A stretch of 64,000 bases of DNA from Clostridium_AT stratigraminis (GTDB lineage Bacteria; Bacillota; Clostridia; Clostridiales; Clostridiaceae): positions 1-64,000 of the forward strand of contig NZ_JBJHZZ010000015.1 in assembly GCF_045310675.1 (NCBI RefSeq), in the 5' to 3' direction. A program made the translations under genes and the position numbers. The notes under the pieces are model-generated. The model was not told the DNA's origin and did not search any database. It saw only the letters and a list, made by a program, of their open reading frames with translations. Below, in pieces: positions 52,617 to 61,438 of this stretch. The number at the start of each line of letters is the position of its first letter. Position 1 is the stretch's first letter.

Positions 52617-54524
52617 TTAATTTAATTTTGTTTTAATGCTTGTCCAATAATCTGCATTTTCAAGTCCAAGTCTCCATATAGCAATACCACCTAAATTGTT
52701 ATTATTTACTATGTCCAACTTATAGGCAATGCTTGTACTATTCTCAAACCAAACACTATGGTAAATAGAAGATTTATCAGTATAATTGAAATAATTGGTA
52801 TCTGAAACTGGATCCCATTTAATTTGTGCTCCATAGCTTTCTGCTAAATTATACATTGAATCTACTCCATAAGCCTTAGCAGAAGCTCCATTTGAAGGCC
52901 AATCATAGCCATAAGCAGCAAGTCCTAATAATATTTTTTCACTAGGAATATTTTTTACTGCGTAATTTACTACACTTTGTACCCAGCCTTCAGATGCAAT
53001 AGGTCCTGGTGCTCCGCCCGCATAGTGCTCATCATAGGTCATAATTACAACTTCATCAGAATTATTAGCAAGTGCTGCATAATCAAAAGCCCCTGCCCAG
53101 CCATCAGTCAGGCTTTCTACTGTTTTAGCCGGTACAGCAATAGTTACCTTATAGCCTTGTGGATGAAGAACATTATAAAGCTCTCTCATAAAGGTTGTTA
53201 AATAAACTCTGTCTGAGGAATATATCCCCTCAAAATCTATATTAACTCCTTTAAAATTGTTTACACGAATTGCATTGGAAATATTATTAATTAAATTTGC
53301 TCTGTTAGCTGAATTTTCTAGAAGAGTTTTCGCAATGCTTCCATCAAAGTTATTAGCCACCATAGCATAAGTATCTATATTCTTACTATTTGCATAACTA
53401 ATTTGATCTGCCGGTAAAAGTCCTGTTAAATTTCCAGTTCCATCAGTGTTATAGGTATCAGTAGCAATCTGATCTATTACATCGGAATGTGCTGCTATTG
53501 AATTATAGGAGGAGCTGTCTCCAGGATAATAATATGTTGCATAGCCTAAAACAACTTTAGAGTAAGGCTCATGCAAAAAGGTATTAACAATAGCATCAGA
53601 GACAACAGCCGTTCCCCCAAGTACCTTTAAGGCTGAAATATTATAATACTCTGACTTAATGAAACTATATGTATTATAATCAGTACCATCAGTTAAAACT
53701 AAAGGCGAAGAAGTTAATGCCGCTGCTGCAGATCCTGATATTGCGTCTGCAAAGTCATTTCCTGTACTTATATAAACCTTATTGAAGTTTATAGTATCTG
53801 AGAACTCCTTAATTACAGCCAAATTTGTTTCATACCTGTTAACTCCGGCTAATCTCTTATAAGCGCCTAACGAGGCTGCTGCACTATCACTAATTACCCC
53901 ACTTCCACCTATAACATATTTTTCTCCACTGCTATTTAAGGCAAGATTTTTTATATTTGAAGGCATTGTATTAGAGTTTGATAATAGAATAGGCATTTGC
54001 TTTGCTGCAGCTATTGGCGCAATTGACAAGGCATCGGGGAAATTTTCTCCTGATGCTATAGCAATCCCATTGCTTGTACCAATTATCTGAGCTACTTTAG
54101 CACTAGTTTCATACCTATCCTGCCCCTGTATTCTTGTACTTTGAATATTCAGGCCATTGAGTACACTTTCTGCAGCTGAGGATATTACTCCAGTACCACC
54201 AACAATAAATACTTTTTTGGCACCAAGTCTTTGAATTTCGGCTACTACATTAGTAGGAATTGCAGCATTTCGAGTTAATAATATAGGTGCATCATATTTC
54301 TTAGCTAAGGGTGCAGCACATAGAGCATCTGGGAAATCTTCTCCTGTTGCAATAACTACGTAATCTGAGCTTTGCCAGGAGTCCTGTGAAACCTTTATTG
54401 CCGTCTCATATCTATCCATTCCCGAAAGTCTAATGGCAATTGGTGCAGCTAAAGCCTTATACGGAACAAGCTGTGCTGAAATACACAATGCCATAGCTGC
54501 TAATATCATTTTTCTTTTTACCAT
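52617..54524 (-). CDS. surface protein: CWB2 repeats plus GH18-like domain
   Basis: The 635-aa secreted protein has a signal peptide (1-27), then three cell-wall-binding type 2 repeats to about residue 310. Each contains R-x-x-G-x-x-RYETA, then VxIATGxxFPDAL and VxGGxGVIS. A glycoside hydrolase 18 domain follows from about 325 to the end, with the catalytic-site sequence GVNIDFEGI (Glu as acid) and later VVIMTYDEHY. CWB2 anchors to S-layer glycopolymers; the GH18 part resembles spore or wall lytic enzymes (YaaH/CotSL type). Binding site AGGAGG. Confidence 0.85.
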   Translation of the reverse strand: MVKRKMILAAMALCISAQLVPYKALAAPIAIRLSGMDRYETAIKVSQDSWQSSDYVVIATGEDFPDALCAAPLAKKYDAPILLTRNAAIPTNVVAEIQRLGAKKVFIVGGTGVISSAAESVLNGLNIQSTRIQGQDRYETSAKVAQIIGTSNGIAIASGENFPDALSIAPIAAAKQMPILLSNSNTMPSNIKNLALNSSGEKYVIGGSGVISDSAAASLGAYKRLAGVNRYETNLAVIKEFSDTINFNKVYISTGNDFADAISGSAAAALTSSPLVLTDGTDYNTYSFIKSEYYNISALKVLGGTAVVSDAIVNTFLHEPYSKVVLGYATYYYPGDSSSYNSIAAHSDVIDQIATDTYNTDGTGNLTGLLPADQISYANSKNIDTYAMVANNFDGSIAKTLLENSANRANLINNISNAIRVNNFKGVNIDFEGIYSSDRVYLTTFMRELYNVLHPQGYKVTIAVPAKTVESLTDGWAGAFDYAALANNSDEVVIMTYDEHYAGGAPGPIASEGWVQSVVNYAVKNIPSEKILLGLAAYGYDWPSNGASAKAYGVDSMYNLAESYGAQIKWDPVSDTNYFNYTDKSSIYHSVWFENSTSIAYKLDIVNNNNLGGIAIWRLGLENADYWTSIKTKLN

Positions 54525-54769
54525 TCATGCCCTCCTATCATAACATTTAATAAGATTCATTAAATAATACCAAGGGATTATACGTATATTATCATATTTT
54601 TTAGGGATAAAATCATCATGAAATATATTCCAGCAAGGCTATTAGCCTACAAAATAAAGCCTTTAAATAAGTATGATTGAAACCTTATAATTTATTTTCT
54701 TAATAAGGTAACAATAGCTACTACTGAAAATATAATATTAATGTAGGTAATTTTTTTGGAGGGTTATTA

Positions 54770-55216
54770 ATGTATTATAGGTTCCCAGAAGAGGATATCA
54801 ATGATGAATTAGATATCAATGCAGATCTAGACCGCCGCAGAACAAGCGACCATCACCATCATATGGACTGTAATATGCCAATGCCTTATATGATGGAACC
54901 AATGTATATGTGCCCATATATGCACATGTGCCCTATGATGTACAACGCAAATCCAATGATGATGGAAAATAATCAAATGCCAATGGGCCATAAAATAAAC
55001 TATGATATGGATGAATACTCAGATGATGATATGATGTCAAGACAACGTCGTCCATACCACCACATGCATCCATATTACCCATATCATCCTTATTTCCCAA
55101 TGCATCCAATGCACCCTATGCACCCTATGCATCCACATCATCCAATGCACCCGATGCATCCTATGCATCCACAACATCCAATGCATCATCATATGGGAAG
55201 GGATGAAGTAGAGTAA
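54770..55216 (+). CDS. Met/His/Pro-rich low-complexity protein (148 aa)
   Basis: After an acidic N-terminus the protein is dominated by Met, His, Pro and Tyr: a DHHHHMDC cluster, MCPYMHMCPMM, and a C-terminal tract of MHP repeats (about eleven MHP units from residue 110). Such side chains bind copper, nickel or other soft metals. Similar clostridial proteins are spore-coat-like. TTTGGAGGG precedes the ATG and a strong terminator follows, so it is a real transcription unit. Confidence 0.7.
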   Translation: MYYRFPEEDINDELDINADLDRRRTSDHHHHMDCNMPMPYMMEPMYMCPYMHMCPMMYNANPMMMENNQMPMGHKINYDMDEYSDDDMMSRQRRPYHHMHPYYPYHPYFPMHPMHPMHPMHPHHPMHPMHPMHPQHPMHHHMGRDEVE

Positions 55217-55222
55217 AATAAT

Positions 55223-55268
55223 GGCATCCACATGACTTGTTACTTATTTAACAAGTCATATGGATGCC
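55223..55268 (+). terminator. long terminator hairpin
   Basis: GGCATCCACATGACTTGTTA with the complementary AACAAGTCATATGGATGCC around a short loop. It follows the Met/His-rich gene by 7 bp and may also serve the converging small gene. Confidence 0.8.
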
Positions 55269-55281
55269 TAATTTTATCTTC

Positions 55282-55440
55282 TTAACTTTTATCCTCTACT
55301 GCCTTTTCTTCCACCTTTTCTAAATAATCTGTCTGACTTACAATATTATTTTCAAATTGTTTTACTGCATCTCTTGTAAAATTCCCCAGTGTTTTTGCAT
55401 TAACTTCACTTAAATCTTTAAAATCATCTTTTTTACTCAA
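55282..55440 (-). CDS. small soluble protein (52 aa)
   Basis: Starts at TTG 55440 with GGTGAAG upstream and ends at TAA 55282-55284. The sequence, KKDDFKDLSEVNAKTLGNFT and a helical acidic rest, is reminiscent of short conserved clostridial proteins. Function unknown. Confidence 0.5.
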   Translation of the reverse strand: MSKKDDFKDLSEVNAKTLGNFTRDAVKQFENNIVSQTDYLEKVEEKAVEDKS

Positions 55441-55542
55441 GCTGCTTCACCGTCCAATTTTTAAGTTTTTAAGTTGCTTAGATATAATATGTGATAGAAG
55501 CTTAAATTTATTCGTAAGAAAATTATTGCACCAAACTATATT

Positions 55543-57045
55543 CTACATTTCTCCAATATCAAATGATTTATCTTCTAAATCATCTTTTATTTTAATTACT
55601 TCAACTCTTTCTGATGCATTTCCATAAATAAAGGCATAATTATCAATAATATTTATGCTGCTATAATAAATATCTGTAACTTTTGATTGTTTCTTTCCAT
55701 CTATATCAGATTTAAATACCATTTGTGAATTGCCTATGCGTAAATTATATATCAAGGTATCTTTTCCAATATTGAAGCTTGTTACTCCATAATCAATTAC
55801 TTTAATACAGTCACTACCATCCTTTTTCATTCTATAAAGCGGAGAGTTTTTATCACCTAAGTCTGTGAAATATATCCAATCTTCATATATAATTATTTTG
55901 GAGGTTCTTTTATCCGTTAATTTTGTATTGTTGCTTCCATCAGTTTTAATCTTATATATTCTGTTTTTATCAGATATATTAGAATAATATATCCAATCAT
56001 CTTCAATATTTATACTTCCAGCTGGTACATTGGTTAATTTTTCAGTTTTTAAACTCATAAGATTTATCTTATTAATACCTTTATCATCATAGTAAAGCCA
56101 ATTACCTTTAATTGTAAAACCATATAAAAGCCCTGTTATGATTTCTTTATATCCACTACCATCAGTGTTGATTTTACAAACTGAAAAACCACTTGAAAAG
56201 TTTAGAAAATATATCCGATTATCAACTACATTTATATCTTGAATACTACCATCAAATAACTTTTTTAATGAAGTCCCATCTTTGCGTACTTTATATAGAC
56301 TATTAAAGCCTGCTGATTTATTTACAAAGTAAATCCATTCACCTTGCTCTGCAGCATAACCATCATTTTCTATATTGTTGCCGCTATTCCCCATTTCATT
56401 TACCTTTTCTCGTGTAATTACTTCAATAGCTTCCGAAAAATTGCCTTCTCCATTTTTATCTACTGCAGTTATTTTATAATTATATTTAGATGTTGACTTC
56501 AATTTAGTATCTAAATATGTGCTATCTTTTGATTCACCAACTTTTTTAAAATCTCCTTTATCCTCATCTTTCCTATAAATTATATATTTATCTATATTGT
56601 TTACAGGTCCCCATTTTATTTTAACATTATCAAAGGTATAAGATTCAATAACCAGATTAGTTGGAGAACCTGGTAATTTTTTAGTATATACTCCAATTGA
56701 TGAAGATAGCTTTCCTTCTTCCCCATTAATAATTGCGGAAACCTTATACCAATATTTATAATCAGGATTCAAATTATAGTCTGTAAATTTATTCTCTTTA
56801 ACAGTAGCTATCTTGCTATACTCTCCATTTTCTTGATCTAATTTATAAATATTGTATATTGTTGCTCCTTTAGATGACTTCCAAGTAATACTTATTTCTT
56901 TTGCTTTTATATTTTCGGCTTTTAATCTTGGAATAGGTGAAAAAAAATAAGTAAAAAGCCACATTATTACGCAAAATAATACAACTATAGTAAAACCAAT
57001 ATAATATTTCTTCTTATTGTTAAATAAAGAAAAGTAATTTTTCAT
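55543..57045 (-). CDS. membrane-anchored fibronectin type III / DUF5050 protein
   Basis: A transmembrane anchor at residues 15-33 is followed by two Fn3 domains (about 38-125 and 128-215, with KYWYKVSAI and KYNYKITAVD). From about 230 to 485 there is a repeated beta-propeller-like DUF5050 region (units such as DDWIYYSNISDKNRIYKIKT and DGSN). The propeller would lie outside the cell and bind a ligand or polymer. AGGAG precedes the ATG. It is monocistronic. Confidence 0.75.
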   Translation of the reverse strand: MKNYFSLFNNKKKYYIGFTIVVLFCVIMWLFTYFFSPIPRLKAENIKAKEISITWKSSKGATIYNIYKLDQENGEYSKIATVKENKFTDYNLNPDYKYWYKVSAIINGEEGKLSSSIGVYTKKLPGSPTNLVIESYTFDNVKIKWGPVNNIDKYIIYRKDEDKGDFKKVGESKDSTYLDTKLKSTSKYNYKITAVDKNGEGNFSEAIEVITREKVNEMGNSGNNIENDGYAAEQGEWIYFVNKSAGFNSLYKVRKDGTSLKKLFDGSIQDINVVDNRIYFLNFSSGFSVCKINTDGSGYKEIITGLLYGFTIKGNWLYYDDKGINKINLMSLKTEKLTNVPAGSINIEDDWIYYSNISDKNRIYKIKTDGSNNTKLTDKRTSKIIIYEDWIYFTDLGDKNSPLYRMKKDGSDCIKVIDYGVTSFNIGKDTLIYNLRIGNSQMVFKSDIDGKKQSKVTDIYYSSINIIDNYAFIYGNASERVEVIKIKDDLEDKSFDIGEM

Positions 57046-57545
57046 ATTTGATGCACTCCTAATTTATAAGCATTATATGTTCCACTCTTTTCTACTGCGT
57101 TAATCTTTTGTTTCATCAATGCTTTCCCCTTTATTCAATAAATTTTAAATAATTAATATATCCTATAGGCTTGTTTACATTTTTTACAATCGAGTATCAT
57201 CTTTTATATAATCATTAATTCAAAATAAAGATAAGCCATTCTATGCCGTAATATTAGTTTTCAAAGAACATTATTCTTATTAAATTATCGGTAGACTTTA
57301 TGCAATTCTTTACAATTAATCATTATCTATTATATCTCAGCTGAGTTTTACACCCGTGGGTATGTGACATATGTCGTTAACTGTCTCATTCATGCAGCAT
57401 CTGCCTAGTTCCGGGATACTTAATTAAAACTATGATTATGCTTAAATTTATAAAAATGTAATATTGACAGAATAATGGAAAGGTGATACATTTAAATCAT
57501 AAGTAGTAAGTAGTAAGTAATTGGCAAAAATATACTTTTAGAAAT
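57046..57545. other. gene-free region upstream of the hairpin element
   Basis: About 500 bp of AT-rich sequence. No frame with a credible start was found, and no attC or tRNA. A promoter for the 57728 gene may lie near 57464 (TTGACAGAATAATGG). Confidence 0.5.
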
Positions 57546-57557
57546 TTGTTAATTAGC

Positions 57558-57707
57558 CGGTAAATGTCCTAAATGGACATTTACGAGCAATTATCGAGGT
57601 CAAAGTCCTAAATGGACTTTGACGGGCAGTTTGCGAGTGGAACGAGCGGTTTAAACTGCCCAGTGCCCGAAGGGGAACGAGGGAGCTTAATTGCTCAGTG
57701 TGACCAC
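57558..57707 (+). repeat. cluster of nested hairpins (TCCTAAATGGA family)
   Basis: In order: GTAAATGTCC/GGACATTTAC, GTCAAAGTCC/GGACTTTGAC (both with loop TAAAT), and GGGCAGTTT/AAACTGCCC. An outer pair AGCAATTA/TAATTGCT closes over them. A related unit, GTAAAAGTCCTAAATGAACT then TTTAC, lies on the minus strand before dnaB (61386-61410). Both stand in sense orientation in the leader of the following gene. Confidence 0.65.
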
Positions 57708-57727
57708 TAAAAGGAGGAATTAATATT

Positions 57728-58720
57728 ATGGAACTTCGTTTTTCTCAGAACTTCTCACTGGTAGCACTAAATGCACAAGACAGTCTTCATCTAACCAATG
57801 CAAAGAAAGTGGCTTTGCGCTGCATGGCTGCCGCTGCCATTTTAGAATTGTATCTGGAGCAAGGATTTACTATTGATAAGGATATGGTTACTTTCAATAG
57901 GACGGATCTGGAGAGGCCTGAAGTCACTCTGTATCAAGAAACAGTTTTAAAAGCTGTTTTAGGCAGAAAGGACAGCTTAAGTGACACTCTTCCGCATTTA
58001 CTCACCGTTGTCAGTAAATTATCAAGGAAATATTTATTAAAAATTGAGAGGGCCTATACAGATTCTCTTATTGGGGATCATGCTTTAGAAGAAATTCCGA
58101 ATTTGCTCGGATGTGATTTACTGTTTGACACTGCTAGTGTATCAATAAAGGAATACCGCAGTAATGAAGAATTATTTACAAAAGTAATTGAAAACCTTCG
58201 TGCTGAAACTCTGGAAGAAGGGATGATGACCGATGAGTCTATCTTCATGCTCTGGCTGATGCGGGAAAGCGGATGCTTTAATGATATCTTTTCCGATGAG
58301 GAATTGAAAAGGGTAAAAGTACGAATGAGTGAATTATTCGAAAACAGCAATTTGGCAAGAAAAGTTTTACCTGTTGCTATCCATAGTTCACTAGAAATAG
58401 GAATAAAGAAATTTCTTAGGCTGAAAAGAGCTGCTATGGGTACTCCTACGGGTACAGGTATCAATTTTACTTTCCCTGTTTTTGAGCGTTCTCAATCTGT
58501 TTTTATCGAAACTGACGCTTATTTCGAAGGTAAGGAAGCACGATTGCGTGATGTACTGACACGGCTTAGGGAAAAGGGTCATAACTATACTGTTTTACGT
58601 GAAGGGACAGTGCCACTTATAAAAATAGATAATCTCATCTATGAAGCCGTGCCATCCGCAGTTAATGGTGGTAGAATGCCAATTCACGGTGTCCGTTTAA
58701 GAATATATCCATTATACTAA
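57728..58720 (+). CDS. unknown protein (330 aa), possibly GPP34-like
   Basis: A mostly helical soluble protein. The start (VALRCMAAAAILELYLEQGF) and the following leucine-rich pattern recall GPP34/Golgi phosphoprotein 3-like proteins, but the match is weak. The C-terminal third (VFERSQSVFIETDAYFEGKE) is predicted alpha/beta. AAGGAGGAATT precedes the ATG. It is co-transcribed with a small MerR-like gene 18 bp downstream. I do not assign a function. Confidence 0.5.
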   Translation: MELRFSQNFSLVALNAQDSLHLTNAKKVALRCMAAAAILELYLEQGFTIDKDMVTFNRTDLERPEVTLYQETVLKAVLGRKDSLSDTLPHLLTVVSKLSRKYLLKIERAYTDSLIGDHALEEIPNLLGCDLLFDTASVSIKEYRSNEELFTKVIENLRAETLEEGMMTDESIFMLWLMRESGCFNDIFSDEELKRVKVRMSELFENSNLARKVLPVAIHSSLEIGIKKFLRLKRAAMGTPTGTGINFTFPVFERSQSVFIETDAYFEGKEARLRDVLTRLREKGHNYTVLREGTVPLIKIDNLIYEAVPSAVNGGRMPIHGVRLRIYPLY

Positions 58721-58738
58721 TGATTTGGAGGAATTTGT

Positions 58739-58996
58739 ATGTCCCGTCAGCGTACCTTGGAAAAAATACTGGTATCAGAATATGTGTCCATCGGTGAACT
58801 AGTACGCCTAACAGGATGCCGTTACAGCACACTGAAATTCTATACTGAAGAAGGAATGCTTCCCTTTGAGCAGGAAGAGGAAAACCTGACAAGGCGATTT
58901 CCGAGAGCTAAAGCGATAGAGAAAATTAAAGAAATACAGGAACTTAAAAAAAGAGGGCTTAGTATTCCGGAAATAAAAGATATTTTGTTACGATAG
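58739..58996 (+). CDS. small MerR-type HTH protein (85 aa)
   Basis: A free-standing MerR DNA-binding domain: VSIGELVRLTGCRYSTLKFY, then TEEGMLPFEQEEENLTRRFP, and a final helix with LKKRGLSIPEIKDILLR. It lacks an effector domain. GGAGG precedes the ATG. It probably regulates its own two-gene operon. Confidence 0.75.
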   Translation: MSRQRTLEKILVSEYVSIGELVRLTGCRYSTLKFYTEEGMLPFEQEEENLTRRFPRAKAIEKIKEIQELKKRGLSIPEIKDILLR

Positions 58997-59082
58997 ATGG
59001 CAATTGCAATCGGGATGATAACCTAATTTTGACCTTAAAATTTATCAGTAGGTGTATATTAAGGTGTATTAAATAAAATTTA

Positions 59083-59104
59083 AGCTCTAGGATTTCCTAG
59101 AGCT
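59083..59104 (-). terminator. terminator between the MerR gene and tRNA-Thr
   Basis: AGCTCTAGGA with TCCTAGAGCT, a perfect 10-bp stem. T-rich on the minus strand, so it most likely ends the tRNA transcript. Confidence 0.75.
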
Positions 59105-59115
59105 ATTGATTTTAC

Positions 59116-59191
<76 letters not shown>

Positions 59192-59421
59192 ATATATAAA
59201 TTTTACTACAATTAAACTTTCGAATCAAGTTTAGCAAATAATCCTATTACTCATACTGCTAATCCCCCAAAGTAATACACACACCTTCTTTACTATTTTA
59301 TAAGGATTACTAAATTCCATCAATAATCATATTCTACTTTTAATTAGGTTGATTATGCTAAACTATAGATTTGAAGGATGAAATCTTGTAGATTTTCTTT
59401 AATTATCTCTAATTTATAGAC

Positions 59422-59451
59422 TTTGACTTTCTTTGACCTTTGTAGTATTAT
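59422..59451 (+). promoter_or_regulatory. CtsR operator overlapping the hsp20 promoter
   Basis: The minus strand of 59422-59438 reads GGTCAAAGAAAGTCAAA, a full match to the CtsR box (RGTCAAA-NAN-RGTCAAA). The promoter TTGACT (59423) - 17 bp - TATTAT (59446) overlaps it. So hsp20 is repressed by CtsR and induced by heat. Confidence 0.85.
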
Positions 59452-59492
59452 AAAAGCATAGAAATTAAATATATTAATTGGAGGTATTTGAT

Positions 59493-59933
59493 ATGTTTGA
59501 AATGATTCCTTTCAAAAGACATATGTTGAATATAGGCGATGATGATTTTGGACAATTTTTCAGAGACTTCTTTAATACTGATTTTACTCAAGAATTAAGT
59601 AACATTTATGGAAGTTTTAAAGTTGATCTAAAAGAAACAAAAGATAATTATCTGGTGGAAGCAGATCTTCCTGGTATGGATAAAAAAGCTATTAACATTG
59701 ACTATGAGAGCAACTATTTAACAGTTAGCGTAAAAAGAGATGATACAATAAAGGATGAGAAGGAAAACTATGTAAGACGTGAAAGGCATTATGGAGAGTT
59801 TATAAGAAGCTTTTACATCGATAATGTAGATGAGGATAAAATAGACGCTTCCTTTAAGGATGGTGTTTTAAAAATCACCTTACCTAAGTTAACTAACGGT
59901 AATGACAAAAAGAAAAAAATAGATATTCATTAA
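59493..59933 (+). CDS. hsp20: Hsp20 family small heat shock protein
   Basis: I start at ATG 59493 (MFEMIPFKRH) after GGAGG; the frame is open five codons earlier. The alpha-crystallin domain (about residues 40-140) is clear: FKVDLKETKDNYLVEADLPG, YGEFIRSFYI and the closing DGVLKITLPK. It is a cytoplasmic ATP-independent chaperone that holds unfolding proteins. Control by CtsR is visible upstream. Confidence 0.92.
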   Translation: MFEMIPFKRHMLNIGDDDFGQFFRDFFNTDFTQELSNIYGSFKVDLKETKDNYLVEADLPGMDKKAINIDYESNYLTVSVKRDDTIKDEKENYVRRERHYGEFIRSFYIDNVDEDKIDASFKDGVLKITLPKLTNGNDKKKKIDIH

Positions 59934-59937
59934 TTTA

Positions 59938-59966
59938 GATGTGCAGTCTTTAAAAGGCTGCACATC
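59938..59966. terminator. bidirectional terminator between hsp20 and dnaB
   Basis: GATGTGCAGTCTT loop AGGCTGCACATC, then T-run on the + strand; it lies between two converging genes. Confidence 0.8.
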
Positions 59967-59980
59967 TTTTATTTTTTCTA

Positions 59981-61306
59981 TTAATGAACCACATCTAAAA
60001 TTCCAAACTTACTGTATTGTCCAATCCATGCCAGCTTTACAGTGCCAGTTGGACCGTTTCTCTGCTTTGCAATAATACATTCGGCTACATTTTTGTCTTC
60101 TGTCTCCTTATTGTAGTATTCATCTCTATACAAAAACATAACTACGTCAGCATCCTGCTCTATAGAACCTGATTCTCTTAAGTCTGATAGCATTGGTCTA
60201 TGGTCAGCTCTTTGCTCTGGTGCTCTTGATAGCTGTGAAAGAGCTATTACAGGGCACTGCATTTCTTTTGCTAAAGCCTTAATAGATCTAGAAATTTCAG
60301 ATACTTCTTGCTGCCTGCTTTCAGAATTACTGCCAGACATAAGCTGCAAATAGTCAATAAGAATCATATCTATTCCATGTTCTATTTTCAGCCTTCTGCA
60401 TTTTGATCTCATTTCCATTACTGATACACCTGCAGAATCATCTATATATATTTTAGCCGCTGCAAGTGGTCCGGAGGCTCTAGCTATGTTTTCCCAGTCC
60501 CTGTCATCTAAATCACCAGTTCTAAGTTTAAGCATATCCACATTGGCCTCTGCACAAAGAAGCTTATAGGCGAGCTGTTCTTTAGACATTTCCAAGGAGA
60601 AAATAGCTATACTCTTACCTCCTCTTAAGGCTGCATTTTGGGCTAAATTAAGCGCAAAGGTAGTTTTACCCATAGAAGGTCTTGCTGCAACAAGCACCAT
60701 ATCCCCCTTTTGAAAACCAGAGGTTTTAGCATCCAAGTCTGGGAAACCAGAAGAAATACCAGTAATTTCGCCCTTATTACCAAACAGCCTTTCAATTTCC
60801 AAAAAACCTTTTTCAAGTACTGTACTCATTGGCTCAAAGTCTGAATTACCTCTTTTTTCTGCAATATTAAACACCCTTTGCTCAGCTGCATCAAGTACAG
60901 CAGGTACATCATCCTGCTTACTGTAACTGTCCTCTATAATTTCAGAAGATGCTTTTATAAGCTTTCTAAGCATAGACTTTTCAGCAACAATCTTTATATA
61001 GGAACTAAAATTTACTGTAGAGACCACAGAATCACAAATCTCACTTATATATGTAATTCCACCGGCAGCCTCCAATTTTTGCATAGAGGATAAAGCCTCT
61101 GTTAGTGTTACCATATCTACTGGAGTATCCTTTTTATATAGCTCCAGTACAGTATTAAATAAAATCTTATGCGAATCTCTATAAAAATCCTCAGCTTTTA
61201 AAACTTCCACAGCCTGAGCTATGGAAGTTTTATTTAATAGCATGGAACCAATAACATTTTGTTCAGCATCTATATTGTGAGGAAGACTTCTAAGAGGAGT
61301 CTCCAT
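59981..61306 (-). CDS. dnaB: replicative DNA helicase
   Basis: I start at ATG 61306 (METPLRSLPHNIDAEQNVIG), after AAGGGGGAAAG; the frame is open 19 codons upstream. It has the N-terminal DnaB domain, then RecA-like motor with Walker A (ARPSMGKTTFALN), Walker B (IDMILIDYLQLMSG) and the later SGSIEQDADVVMFLYR motif. It is the hexameric fork helicase. Third gene of rplI-lonB-dnaB. The leader before it contains strong hairpins. Confidence 0.97.
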   Translation of the reverse strand: METPLRSLPHNIDAEQNVIGSMLLNKTSIAQAVEVLKAEDFYRDSHKILFNTVLELYKKDTPVDMVTLTEALSSMQKLEAAGGITYISEICDSVVSTVNFSSYIKIVAEKSMLRKLIKASSEIIEDSYSKQDDVPAVLDAAEQRVFNIAEKRGNSDFEPMSTVLEKGFLEIERLFGNKGEITGISSGFPDLDAKTSGFQKGDMVLVAARPSMGKTTFALNLAQNAALRGGKSIAIFSLEMSKEQLAYKLLCAEANVDMLKLRTGDLDDRDWENIARASGPLAAAKIYIDDSAGVSVMEMRSKCRRLKIEHGIDMILIDYLQLMSGSNSESRQQEVSEISRSIKALAKEMQCPVIALSQLSRAPEQRADHRPMLSDLRESGSIEQDADVVMFLYRDEYYNKETEDKNVAECIIAKQRNGPTGTVKLAWIGQYSKFGILDVVH

Positions 61307-61319
61307 AATGCTTTCCCCC

Positions 61320-61438
61320 TTGTATTCCTTTGTACTAGGCAACCTGTACTCACCGATTCCCATCGGCTAGGTTACCCGTAAAAGTTCATTTAGGACTTTT
61401 ACCTGCGCACAACAATTATCAATTGTTGTGTCCCTTGC
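61320..61438 (-). other. structured leader between lonB and dnaB
   Basis: Three hairpins in a row on the minus strand: ACACAACAATT/AATTGTTGTG, GTAAAAGTCC/ACTTTTAC (loop with CTAAATG), and GGTAACCT ... AGGTTGCC enclosing CCGAT/ATCGG. The second is of the family described at 57558. Confidence 0.6.

Noticed and set aside
55037..55231. Minus-strand frame of Trp/His repeats
   Set aside because: It is a mirror of the MHP-repeat tract; a low-complexity sequence is open in several frames.
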